Shown: positions 1-11,157 of the stretch, piece by piece
How positions within the stretch are numbered: the first letter of the stretch is position 1
How the letters are laid out: the number at the start of each line of letters is the position of its first letter
Assembly: GCA_015350385.1 (NCBI GenBank)
Contig: WNKI01000001.1
Coordinates: forward strand, 5,339,010-5,403,009
Length of the DNA: 64,000 bases
Direction of reading: 5' to 3'
Source of the DNA: Aculops lycopersici
Lineage: Eukaryota > Arthropoda > Arachnida > Trombidiformes > Eriophyidae
Notes under the pieces: model-generated
Database searches by the model: none
Seen by the model: the letters and a program-made list of their open reading frames with translations, nothing else
Told to the model about the DNA's origin: nothing
Position numbers and translations under genes: made by a program

Positions 1-3000
1 ATAGATTGAAAGTAGTGGGCTGCCTTCTATCTAGTCTCGCTAATGTGTCCACAGTGATGGTTGTTCACCCCTTTTTCAGAGCCTCTGTGGGTTGAATTCC
101 TCAAGCTAGAAAGTGAGCCTCTGGCGAAACTACAGCTACTATTGCTAACTCTCGCTCGCTGATGTTGTTGTTTTTGCCTTGCCAAATTGTCAGTGTCGCC
201 GCAGGGACAACAAGCGCGGTAGTAACCAGTTGCTAGCCCTCTCGCTCAACTTCCGCTTGACGACCACCGACCAACTAGCTGTAGTTAGCCGACTGATTTG
301 GTCGTAAGTAATGCTATTCACGAGCAACATGCCCACTAAATGCCACTCCTTGAAGACTGGACTGTTGCTGGAATCGGAGGTGTCGACGGCGGTTGCGAAA
401 TGGCAGTTCTTAGTGGAGAAACTCGACGTCCAGGTTTCTTTTGCATAAACGAATGCCAAAAGAAAAGAGCAGCTTGTATTGTTTGTGTTAGAATCCATAA
501 ACCAATCACCAAGAAATTAGTTAGCAGTTGACGACAGGATCCGGTGAGCGTGGTCCGCTCGTACAACTTCTTTTCCACTAGATTGCTCTATTTGTGTTGA
601 CTACACGCAGTTACAATAGCGATGACCCACATCTTATCCTCCACCAAAGAAACTCACTCCAAGGTCTTGATAAATTTGTGACAATGGAATGCATGGGTCG
701 ACCTGTTGATGATAAACTAGAAACTGGCCAGTAGAGTGGTCGTCATAATTGCCAATGGCTAGCCAAACAAACTTGCACTTCCAGTTGGCTGCCGGGAATA
801 ACATTTAGCAACTCACAACTACCTACCTGTCCTCTCGACTATCATTTGGACCTGGAGGTAGCCGTGGAGCAAAAACACCAGCCGGAGGTATACTGAATGC
901 AAATTTGAGAAACTAGGTATGTGCCCTACGGCCATGAGGAAGTCGGAGGCAGACTTTTCCTTCGTCGTCCAATTGCTTAACACAAACCTTAAAACAGACT
1001 GAGCTGGCGAGAAGGCAAAGTGGCTGTCGTTGTGCACAGGATAGCCAATGGTTTTCAGCTACATTCTACATGTGGCCTGCATCTCAAATGTCGTCACTTA
1101 CTTTACCACCGTCAACGAAAACGATCTAGATACGTTATCGTCTCGTTGAGATAGCCACCAATTCCTTCTTAGCGGCCATTTTATTCACTCGATCACTGGA
1201 ACAAGCAAACCATCATCGTCGCTACCACCACCACAGCGAGGCATATTGCCACTTTTGTCGAGACGATTGGAGAGCTCAATGGTCAAGTGGTTGGTTGGGC
1301 TGATTTGCATGAGTGAGGCTGTTGTAGTTGTTGCGGTCTAGCCAATCTAGTCCGGTTGGATCTACCGTTAACGTTTCAGATCTTAGTAGCGGCTTATCAA
1401 TCGATCGGCCAGTGGAGCCATACACTCTTGTTCCGCTATCGTCTTTCCACCTACAACCCAGTAAACTCACTGGCTCATTGGTCACTAAGCTCAAAGGAGG
1501 AAGACGCCATTGTTATTGTTTCGATTTGTCGCCCGGATGCGGCTACTTGGTGACCATTATGCGAGTCAACTGGATGTTGCGTGGCCGGCTCTATCTAGCA
1601 TGGTCATCGCAACTGCAAGCTTCGGGCGTCATTGTGAGTCTCGCAGTCGAGCCAACCATTAAAATCGTTACCATCGTGTTGCAACCCCTGGACAAGTTTT
1701 TGGTACACACAATCGCTTGCTGCTGTTTGCTTAACTCCACATACTCACTCATATACTGAGTTGCTACCCTCTCCTACTCGTCCGGGGATTCAATTGATCA
1801 TCAATTCTCAATCGTGGCTGTGGTTGTAACTACGGCCAGCAGGCGACGATTGCTCGAGAGTCCATGAAGGAGCTTCCCCAAACTCGCTGAGCTGGCTAGA
1901 CAATACAATTATTCCTCCGCCAGCACCCCTACTCTATGGCGCTCGCTTGGGCGCATCCTTCCTGCGGTGGTAGTAGCAGTGGCAGAGGTGCAGGCAAGAG
2001 TAGCCAAAGCGCAACCACCTGACGCAGATCTAGGTGTTACTGAGGCGTAGCGACACAATCGCCGCGCAACACGGAGACTACATCGATTGCTCCCAACCGA
2101 ATCATTGGAACTTCTCCAATCGATCCACTCATCTGGCCGAAGTAATTCGGCCAGATGAGTGGCCAGTCGTACTTCCACACCGAGAATCTTCCTTGCCGGC
2201 TTGCAGGCGTAACAGTAGTAGCTGGCCAGTGCCACCGCGTCGTATGTGTCGCTCCCGTGCCTCAATGCTCGGATTTCTTCTTCTCCTTGTCTTTCTAGGA
2301 TATTTGTGAACCTGGAACTGTGGGGAATCAAAGGGGTAGAAGTGGACGACGATGGATTGGGAAGCGAGCGGATGATGGCTAGCGAGAGGAGACAAAGCAC
2401 AGGGAGGCGTCTGTGTGGAATTGCAGCAATTGAAATGATTCGCCCAGCTAGCTGGCGGAGGATTCCGTTAGCTTGGCAAGGAAATTAGACTGACTCACAC
2501 ACATTCCTTGATGTTTTGTTCATCCTCATCTTCCTTCATTACGATGCGGCTGTTGTTGTTGTTGTTTTACAATGTTTCCAAATGGCAATACCAATCACAA
2601 GCGTCATCCGCCGTTTGTGTTTCAGTAAGACCGCTGTTTAGTATATTTGCCCGCTCGCAACTTGGAGCTACTATCGCTGCCGACGACGACGACCAATCTC
2701 CTGAAACAATTTTCAATCTAGGGATAGTCTTGCTGTCGTTGTTGTCCCTTTGGCTCACTATGGGCGCGGCCAAACGTTGTGAGCCGCATTAGCTAGCGGC
2801 TGTGTATGTGTCGTTCAGATGAGTAAAGCTCACTTGTCTTGTGTGTGAGTGTGAGTGAGTGAAAGAGTAAGTGAGCTAGTAAGCAGCGAGCGAGTCGCCA
2901 AGTCGCTCACCTGTTGCTATCTCACCGGTGACGCCACCAGCGGTACTACCGCTCGCTCGGCCGCCATCTGAGCACCGATAGTCCAGCGATTTGAAATGAT

Positions 3001-3745
3001 AACTCGAATCTACTTCATGGACTTGCAGTTCTTCACAAACTCTGTCCTCGTCGTCGTTGTTATTTTCGATGTTGTACAGTTTCTCTCGTCTTTCCAAGAA
3101 ACACACCAGCGCAGTTTAGACTGTCGTACAGTTGAAAAGTTACCTACGAAAGTTGCATGTGAAATTCACTACTACTTTCATTTCAGACACACACTCACAC
3201 AAACACAGTCTCACGGAGTGACACTGATAGACTTCCTTTTCTAGAAATGGATAGACCAAAATGAGCAGTGGCCAAGTTACCGTAGTTAGTTCTTGATGAG
3301 GAAATCATATTGACATGTCGACTGGCGGCCAAAAGTGTGGAAGTCGACGTGAACAACTCTTACTTTCATCCATACAAATGCTAGTTAGTGAGCGTGATGA
3401 CAACAATAGTTGATCAGTTATATCATAATATCAAGCCAGTGATAGTCTCTCGCAACATCGAGCCAAGTGATTTCAAGTTTCAAGCAGTATCTTAAATCTT
3501 CCAGTTTTGTGACTGTCATTCTGAATTCAATCATAGTTTTTATGATTAGATTTGCGGATATGGCTTTGTCGCAGTAGCTCACTTTGTCGTAGCAAATCAA
3601 AGTATAGGAGTGCCACATTTTCAATCATATCGCGTCAAAGTTATCATCAAACTTTTGATCATCTTTTCAGCAAAAGCTCCCAGTTATTGATTTGGTGCTT
3701 CCTGATCCTGGTGAATGTTGTGGTGATGGTAATATTGAAATAGAC
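1..3745. other. Non-coding upstream region
   Basis: I find no supportable gene here. The open frames are short, overlap on both strands, and show no domain, signal peptide or conserved composition. The stretch contains the hairpin at 2125-2162 and scattered CAACAGGT motifs (701, 2909). It is probably intergenic or distal regulatory sequence of the fascin gene downstream. Confidence 0.5.
2125..2162. repeat. Perfect inverted repeat, 17-bp arms
   Basis: The arm CCACTCATCTGGCCGAA at 2125-2141 is followed by the loop GTAA and then its exact reverse complement at 2146-2162. A 17-bp perfect stem with a 4-nt loop is unlikely by chance in a few kilobases. It lies in non-coding DNA. No miRNA-length precursor is evident, because the stem is too short. 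It could be a cruciform or a remnant of a palindromic element. Confidence 0.85.
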
Positions 3746-3754
3746 TATATAAAG
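3746..3754 (+). promoter_or_regulatory. Candidate TATA box (TATATAAAG)
   Basis: A canonical TATATAAAG sits about 30 bp before a CAGT initiator-like sequence at 3781. A strong splice donor (GGGTAAGTA, exon end about 3931) follows within 200 bp. This layout suggests the promoter of a transcript with a short first exon. Fascin (start codon 8235), which has an acceptor at 8201, is the nearest downstream + strand gene. The link to fascin is inference. Confidence 0.45.
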
Positions 3755-3777
3755 AGCTAGTCGTTATCAAATCTACT

Positions 3778-3931
3778 GGCCAGTAATCTCTTGCCACCAG
3801 TCTAAATCAGAACCGAATAAGATAGCTTCTTTCGAGTTGTGAAATCACCAAGTATTTGTATATGTTCTCCAAGCCATCCAGTAGAACTCAAGAACTCACA
3901 AGCTCCCAAAGAAACAACCTCAACCCGAGGG
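3778..3931 (+). other. Candidate first exon of fascin (5' UTR with short uORF)
   Basis: This is the stretch between the TATA box and the GTAAGTATA donor at 3932. It contains an ATG at 3862 opening 23 codons up to the donor. When joined to the acceptor at 8201 (AG before GTCAAAATTGG), that frame does not enter fascin in frame, and an in-frame stop precedes the fascin ATG. I therefore read it as 5' untranslated sequence with an upstream ORF. RNA evidence would be needed to confirm it. Confidence 0.3.
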
Positions 3932-6900
3932 GTAAGTATACTCTAGATTGGCCCTCCATATAAATTAGCTCCGTTCGCGGTTATTTTACGCATCACAAGG
4001 CAATCTTAGTGGATTGATTGCAATAACCCAAACTTTAACTAATATATGTAGACTTGATTAATCATTGAGCTTGACAACAAGGGTCAATTAGTTATCACTT
4101 GGACCCTTTCTACTACTATATTGTTTTCCTTGCCTTAATCTGAATTTGTTTTACTCGATCACGAATGCTTGAAAAGTTTCATTCTTTGTCCCATTGTCAA
4201 CGACATGGCAATGGACAAGGCTCAAATCTAGTGTGATTTGAATTGGTGAGCGTTATTTTTTTGATTTACTTGCTGTCACAATGTCTATGAGAGTCTAGCA
4301 CGATAACCTAGATGACAAATGTCAGTCAAGATGTAAGATCTTTCTCTCATTCTTATTTTTGAATTATGTCGTGTCTAGATTGCACTAGTGCATAGCCAAA
4401 CAGTAAACAGGTTGCGGCCAACGTCTTGGGATTTGCATGTGCTCTCGAGGCATTGTTATCAACCATTACGTATCTAAGTTAGATGCAGTTGAGCGATTGC
4501 GGCGCTGGTAGCGTGAGAGAAATGTTGCAATTTCGCACCTGTTGTTTTGGTACGCCAGACATGCTATCCCAGTCCAAGCAAGATTGTTCCTGCGCAAAAT
4601 AGGTACTTTGTCTTCCTGTAAGAGATAACGCTTTACACAAATCCGCTGAAAACTCAAGCTCTTTACTTGTAATTTAGAGACACTCGAGGCTTTGTTTTTT
4701 CTCTTGACTAAAATTCATTTAGTCCACTGCTATCACTACCCCCGCGCCAGGTTGCACGGAAGTAATTTCTTGCAGCCGTCGCTGTTCTTATCTCGGTCCG
4801 TTTTTTAATCTCTCTACCAGTGTGACCTCATTGTATAAGAGATTTATTTGCTCAAGGATATGTTGACTTTGACGACACACATCGAGTTCCAAGTTTCTCG
4901 CTCGATGTATCTGAATCCGAAACTGTCAAAATTATCACATTCTTATATCTGATTTGTGATCATGTAGATGGTATATGCGCAGTCAGGTCATTTCCTTTTG
5001 ATAAAACGATTTGGATTTATATTCGAGTTTGTATTCATAACCAAAGCGATGATTATGCGTTATTTAGCTAGGCATCTAGCTATGTTGCGATTGGTCAGGC
5101 GTGAAATGGAATGCATCCGAGATGAATATTCTCAAAGCCACTTAGCTCCGTATATTTGGTCGAATCTGGATTTGTAACTAAAACTTTTGAAGTGTATGCA
5201 GCATCAATTCATTCTCAGTGGCTAAGTAGACTGAGCAGATGTAACATCCCAAAGATTGGCGACAGATTGTCTGAGTAACCAGTACTTGGCAAAGCTGACT
5301 GCCATCTCTGCAAATGTTACCAACGAATGCATTAGGCTTAAGGTAAGTTTGAGTCAGAACTTCAAGTTGCGATCTTCAAATGGCGTTTTGTGGTGTCACT
5401 AGTGAGGATGGTGAAGACGACGGCAAGGAACTAGTCATTGGAACGATTAGTCTCCAGAAGTTGCCCTCAAGTTCGGTATGCTGGAAGCCAATACTGTTGA
5501 CATCCGAGAAAGAGAAGCGCTGCATGCTTATATTGCAGGTGAAGCTTCTGCAAAGCACAGCTTTAGTCTGAACAATCTTTTTAGTATGACAGAAAAATAC
5601 GGAACCGCTACACTTACTACAGGCGCAAAGTCGCTCGACTTTGTCCAGGTTCCGGCGGTTACAGAATAGAGCATTCAGTGTCGGAGACCAACGGCAAGCG
5701 AGCATAACTGAGCTGTTGTAACAACTTCAACAGCCTGCCGGCCACATACTTGAATCCTTGGAAGTCTGGGTCGCTAAAATTGAGCGTTAGAGACGAGAGT
5801 CTTCTGTAAAGGGCAACACAGTGGCACTTTTTGCCACTGGGTCTTCCAAGACTCCCATCGTTCAATTGTATTCCTTTGCCAAGCCAGGTGGCAATAATGA
5901 AGCAGGGTAGCTGGCTGTTGCACTACTGTCTAACTGGGAACTTGTGTGCAGTTAAGCAATGTAAGTCTGCAGCGTGTACTGGTAGAGGCTTCACTTGTAT
6001 GTTCACTCCTCGGTAGCCGTATCCTCTTATCCATCTTCTTCTATTCCACAAACTTGCCATTGTCCTCGTAGCTGACATGATTTTACCATTGCCGCCAACA
6101 TTATTAATGGATAGGAATGAAGTCTTACTACTGGCTTTCGGTGGTGTTTGTTCAGTCTGAGAACTTGCTTCCATCCGTCGATTATATATATGAGTGAGAA
6201 AAATATCTTGAGTTTCTCTCCTCCTGGAATCCAAAGTTATCCCTAGCTTTTATCGGTCTTTTCGTACCTTGAATGTATCCTGGTTTTCTTTCTGAAATAG
6301 GATATAAGATAGTCTCATACTATTTTTATACTTGATACCATAAAGATTGATGCATAGACATGATTTCTTGGACTTAACGAGGTTGCTTTATTGATTGAAT
6401 TGGTCAAAATTTTACATTAACCTGAATAGTTATATTCAAGTGAACCTTGGTGGTATTGCATCGGCTCGTAACAAGTGAACATTTCTGCACGTGTTGAAAA
6501 TTTAACACGAAGCCAATGAGAATCGTCATTTGGAATCCAGTAAAATTCGCTGTGGAGATTGCGCAGTCGAACCGACACATGCTCAGAATCACAAGCGAAT
6601 ACCAGTCACACAGCCACACGGACGCATTCGTGCGATGCAAGCGCGATGACAGACAGACAAACAGACAACACAAACCGGCCGGCTCCTGTGTTGCCATTGT
6701 GTTTCGGGAGGGGCGAGTGTTATGTTGCGTTGTGTTCCACTGCTGATGCTGCTGCCAGTCGGAATTGTGGCGAATTTCTTACAGCAGTCGGCGAACTTTT
6801 TGGGTAAAAACAGGAATTTGTGCATCTTCTCAAGATAAAATCAATGTTATTAATCTCAATGCAAACCAAGAGCAATAAAAACATTCGATATTTATTATTC

Positions 6901-8201
6901 TGATGATAATAATAGAATGTCTTGCTTGTCCAGCAATACTAGTAAATACAAATTAATTTAAGATGACCGGCGGAGTAAAAGATGAGAGTCATAAATAAGT
7001 TCCACTAGAGGCCCGGAACACGGGCGTGTTTGAAATCCAAGTTCATTTGTCCCTAGGCATTGTGTGCGGTTATTTTATAATTGCGGTCGGGATAAGCCTG
7101 GTGCTAGCCATGTGTTTTGCATCATTCCAAGCCAGCAAATCATCAGATTAGAAGTCAAGACATTTTGGGTCGACTAAAGCGTTGACATAGCGATCTACTG
7201 CAAGTAAGCAAGAAAGGTTAGTCCACGAATGTAGTAGTTATGTAAGATACCAAAGACTTCAAGAGAAGAGCCAAATCTTGTTTTTAACCCACTTCAATTA
7301 AGTGGCCAACAACGAAATATATTCGAAGTGGTGACAGTTCAAGAGAAGCACCAGTCAGCATAGACGCAATCTACTTTGAAAGTGATTTATTTTCGGAATT
7401 TAGAGACGCCTACTTGTGGACGAGCATGAACATTAACCGTGACTGTGGCCGAGGAGGTTATTTGAGCTCTTCCAGCTCGCTGAAGTTAGCAAACGAATGA
7501 GACTTGCTATCAGAGAACCTCGATGATGTTGTCTAAAGCGAACGGAACAAATTAAATGGTCACCATTACATGAGCGAGTTCTTCTTTTTCTCCATTCGTA
7601 CCACTGTAGAGACGTAGATCGAAATGGTGGCAATAACAGTTCAAGAAGAGAGAGAGAGGAAATTGGTTGCGCTTTTAGTCGTGAGTGACTTCCTGTTGAA
7701 GTGGTTGTAGCTGCACCAACTTATTTGTCTTGCACACACATAAATCGACAACAGCGGCACGAGTCGATTCAAGTTTATGATCAGAGTTTGGTGGAGAATT
7801 AAAGGCAACAAAATTGATGACTAAATGGCTTTCGTTGTCCGAGTTCCAGTCTCGAATCTCTAGTTAGAGTCAGATTGCAAGTCCAGTCTAGTAAGAGCAA
7901 ATCTAATTATAGAAAGAACTCTTTGTTCGCCCAACAATATCAGTCAACGTTTGAAGAAAATGATTATACGACGAATCTACATAGCAAAATTCTCATGACT
8001 CTAACCAATTATCATCCTCACTCTACAACACAACAGGATAGTTGAGGAAACCGACAAAGCAGAGCGATAATTGAAAACATCGGCGACCATTTTTAATACG
8101 AATACTCAACATATTTTGTTATCGATACAGAAGCAAGCAACTTAGTATAAGATTGAACTCCCATATTGCACGAAGTATCTTTATCTCTAAACATATTTTA
8201 G
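3932..8201 (+). other. Probable first intron of fascin or intergenic DNA
   Basis: No gene is supportable between the donor at 3932 and the acceptor TATTTTAG ending at 8201. The local sequence is more AT-rich than the 12-45 kb region. It holds short open frames without recognisable domains and no clear repeat. Confidence 0.35.
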
Positions 8202-8234
8202 GTCAAAATTGGAGAGTAGATAGAATTTATAAAG

Positions 8235-10733
8235 ATGTGGTCGTCAACAGTAGGTTTAGTGAACGGTAAGCACCGTTACCTGACGGCTGAAACCTTTGGT
8301 TTCAAGATTAATTCCAATGGTCAAGTGCTAAAGCGTCGCCAACAATGGACAATTGAGCCGTTTCCTGAAAACCTGGGACCCGATGGATCTATTAGTAGTG
8401 CCGCATCTGTCTCATCCCAATGTACAGGCCAACAATCTCCACCGCAAAACCAATCGCCAATACTCAACGGACCCATCGACCCCAATGATCCATGTATTCT
8501 GACTCTCGGTGCGAATGGATGTAGTTTATCTTCTATCAAGAGCTCATCTAATGGAAGCTCATCTTCGGATCAAGATAATTTTGGCGAGGAGCACGAGAAT
8601 GTTGCCATAAAATCACACATGAACAAATATCTGGCCGTAGACTCGTTCGGAAATGTCACATGCGATTCGGACGAGAAAACCGAGACTGCCAGGTTTACCA
8701 TAACCATTTGCTCCATGTCGCAAGGCAGAAGCAAAGATGAGCATATCTTTTGGGCATTCAAGAACGTGGAACGAGGTTATTATTTGGGAACCACCGATGA
8801 TGGGATGATCTGTTGTAATGCCAAGATGCCAAAATCGCGAGCTGAGTTGTGGTACCTACATCTATTACCAGCCAGAGGTGCAACTTTCTTCGCTCTCAAG
8901 TCGCTTGGTCGAAAGAGGTTCGCCAGAGTGGCAAACGATGATGTTGTAGGCTACAACGGGGCAAGTCCAAGCGATCTAAGTTTGAGCTCTAAATCTCAAA
9001 TCCAATTAGATGCTACGATAAGTTGGGGTCCTGAGACACTATTTCAGTTCAAGCATTTTGATGGTGGAAAATACTCTCTATTAACCAGCGATTGTAGATA
9101 TTTGACAAACGAGGGCAAATGTATCGTGTGGAAGGAACCCAATGAATCTAGTCTGCCTCCGACAGAATGCTTGTTTACTCTAGAGTATCATAGCGGATTT
9201 TTGGCATTTAGAGATATGTTTAGTCAATATTTGGCTGCTGCCGGCCGATCTTCCGTGTTGAGATCCCGATCAATAGGTGTCTCAAGAGATGAATTATTTG
9301 TATTTGAGAGCGCTCCTATCCAGGTGGCGATGAAGGCAACTTTCAACAACCGATGGGTCAGTATCAAGCAAGGAGTTGACTTATCGGCCAATCAATTGGA
9401 GGTTAGCTCAAAGTTCGAAACATTCCAAATGACATTCCATAAGCAAACGCAGAATTGGAGTATTATGACAAAGGATTGTAATTTCTGGACAGTATCACAG
9501 AATACAAGCACCATATCGGTTTGTAAACCGGGCGACTATGAGTCTCTGAATCGCGGTCAATTCCGATTAGTTTGGAGTCAAAATGATGCAACATTAACAT
9601 TGAAGTATGTTGATCACAGTGGCCAAGAGAGATGGATAGCAGCTCGAAAGAGTGGACAACTACATCTAGCTACAGCCAATCAAGAGCCCGTCAAGTTTGT
9701 TATGAGATTCCAAAATAGAATGCTCCTTAACCTGAGGCCTGTTGATGGAAGTGGATTTGTAGGATTAAAACCAGGCACGAATAGCAAGCAATTGGAGGCT
9801 AACAAGACTTCACCAGACTCTATTGCTATCGAGTACTCAGAATTACCAGGTTCGATTGGTTCTCATACTGGCGAGGCCATCGATATAAGCGATAAGAGAG
9901 TTATCAAATTACGAGAGCTAGAAAATAAACTAGCCAATGGAGCTGCATCGAGTGATAATCAAGCTATCAACATGTTCAATGTCAGATTGAACAGCACAAA
10001 GATGGGCAATAGTGCATCGGATCGATACAACAACAACAACAACAATAATAATGGTCAAGACGACACTGAGAAAGAGGATCAGCATCATATCCGATCTGAG
10101 TATAACCAGAAGGATGTCAATGATTATTGCTGTATCGACGATAACAATAACGAAGTAGGATTCAACCCAATGACCGAGGCGGAAGCTATGGAGGGTAAAA
10201 CAAACGGAGTTGAGTCAGCGTCGGCACCAAGTGTCGCGGCAATAATTAGCTCTTTTTCAGCTGCAAAAATTAGCGATCAAGCGACGAAACAGCAACAACA
10301 GACGAAAACTGGCCTGTTGGTATCGAAACTGGCATCATCTTTTGAAGGTGGGGCTTCTCCAGCGCAAATTAGCGATTCAAGTCAAGACAGATCCAGTGTC
10401 ATAAGCTCAACCTTGAATGGAAGCACCAATGATCCAATCCATCAAGGTGCTAATAAGAGCTCTCTATCTGATCAGGTTGCACAGCTCGAATGTTGTTATA
10501 TGAAACTCATATCTAACGATCGATATTTAGTTAGCGGTGACAAAGAGTCGTCAAGTGTCCTATGTGATGCAACCAACAAGGCTTGTGCACAGCCTTGGGT
10601 TCTCGAATTGAGAAGTCACAACTCGTTAGCCATAAGGGCTAGTGATAATCAAGCATACCTGCAACTCGGCACCAACGGAACGATATCCTTGTCGAGATGC
10701 GAGCCACACGAGGCGAGTCTCTGGGAATTCTAG
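8235..10733 (+). CDS. Fascin (singed-type actin-bundling protein) with two large insertions
   Basis: This actin-filament bundling protein of filopodia, bristles and other cell extensions has the four beta-trefoil repeats of the fascin family. The family N-terminus is clear at residues 6-40 (GLVNGKHRYLTAETFGFK, then the basic LKRRQ and WTIEP). Further family blocks include YLAVDSFGNVTCD, the VSIKQGVDLSANQ-like segment near residue 375, and the terminal SLWEF. At 832 residues it is far longer than the roughly 500 of known fascins. The extra length is a Ser/Gln/Asn-rich insert at about residues 45-110 in repeat 1 and a low-complexity insert at about 537-748 (an Asn run near residue 595, then acidic, Ser- and Gln-rich) inside the last trefoil. 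The whole CDS is one exon. An in-frame stop lies just upstream of the ATG, which fixes this start. The Ser of the known PKC site before LKKK in vertebrate fascin is Val31 here. Confidence 0.95.
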   Translation: MWSSTVGLVNGKHRYLTAETFGFKINSNGQVLKRRQQWTIEPFPENLGPDGSISSAASVSSQCTGQQSPPQNQSPILNGPIDPNDPCILTLGANGCSLSSIKSSSNGSSSSDQDNFGEEHENVAIKSHMNKYLAVDSFGNVTCDSDEKTETARFTITICSMSQGRSKDEHIFWAFKNVERGYYLGTTDDGMICCNAKMPKSRAELWYLHLLPARGATFFALKSLGRKRFARVANDDVVGYNGASPSDLSLSSKSQIQLDATISWGPETLFQFKHFDGGKYSLLTSDCRYLTNEGKCIVWKEPNESSLPPTECLFTLEYHSGFLAFRDMFSQYLAAAGRSSVLRSRSIGVSRDELFVFESAPIQVAMKATFNNRWVSIKQGVDLSANQLEVSSKFETFQMTFHKQTQNWSIMTKDCNFWTVSQNTSTISVCKPGDYESLNRGQFRLVWSQNDATLTLKYVDHSGQERWIAARKSGQLHLATANQEPVKFVMRFQNRMLLNLRPVDGSGFVGLKPGTNSKQLEANKTSPDSIAIEYSELPGSIGSHTGEAIDISDKRVIKLRELENKLANGAASSDNQAINMFNVRLNSTKMGNSASDRYNNNNNNNNGQDDTEKEDQHHIRSEYNQKDVNDYCCIDDNNNEVGFNPMTEAEAMEGKTNGVESASAPSVAAIISSFSAAKISDQATKQQQQTKTGLLVSKLASSFEGGASPAQISDSSQDRSSVISSTLNGSTNDPIHQGANKSSLSDQVAQLECCYMKLISNDRYLVSGDKESSSVLCDATNKACAQPWVLELRSHNSLAIRASDNQAYLQLGTNGTISLSRCEPHEASLWEF

Positions 10734-11157
10734 GAGAGTTTTGTAAGTAAACTTCAAAGAGGAGAAAAAAGTTACGACCACTAACGATGGATTCATGGGC
10801 TGAATTTATAAAGAAACTTTTGTAGAGAAAGAAACGAGTCCAGGAAGCAGCCTGAAGACGCCTATTTTTATGTTCAGTTTTAGTTTTTTACCTGTCATAC
10901 TACCAAAAGAGATATTTTTGTTCCAAACCTAAGCATCAACAATTATGAACAACAACATTAGCTCATTAAGCTCAACTCATTCAATCTATCTGAGGGGGGG
11001 GGGGAAGAATAACAACTATAGAGGAAATAACAAGACACTGCGTCGCCACGCACTACATCAGATTAGAAAGTTGATGTAAACAATCACTAAACCATCATTA
11101 TATCCGAGGCAGGATAAGGCTGAGTGAGGGAGCAAACAAAGGTATCAGAGGAATAAA
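10734..11157 (+). other. Fascin 3' UTR with polyadenylation signal
   Basis: AT-rich, non-coding sequence follows the TAG stop. AATAAA at 11152-11157 is the first good poly(A) signal. A G9 run lies near 10996. Confidence 0.5.

Noticed and set aside
1328..1759. 143-codon open frame on the + strand
   Set aside because: Overlaps other equally open frames; no features, no splice or expression evidence.
1909..2400. 163-codon open frame on the - strand
   Set aside because: Arg/Ala/Ser-rich shadow frame spanning the hairpin; no domain.
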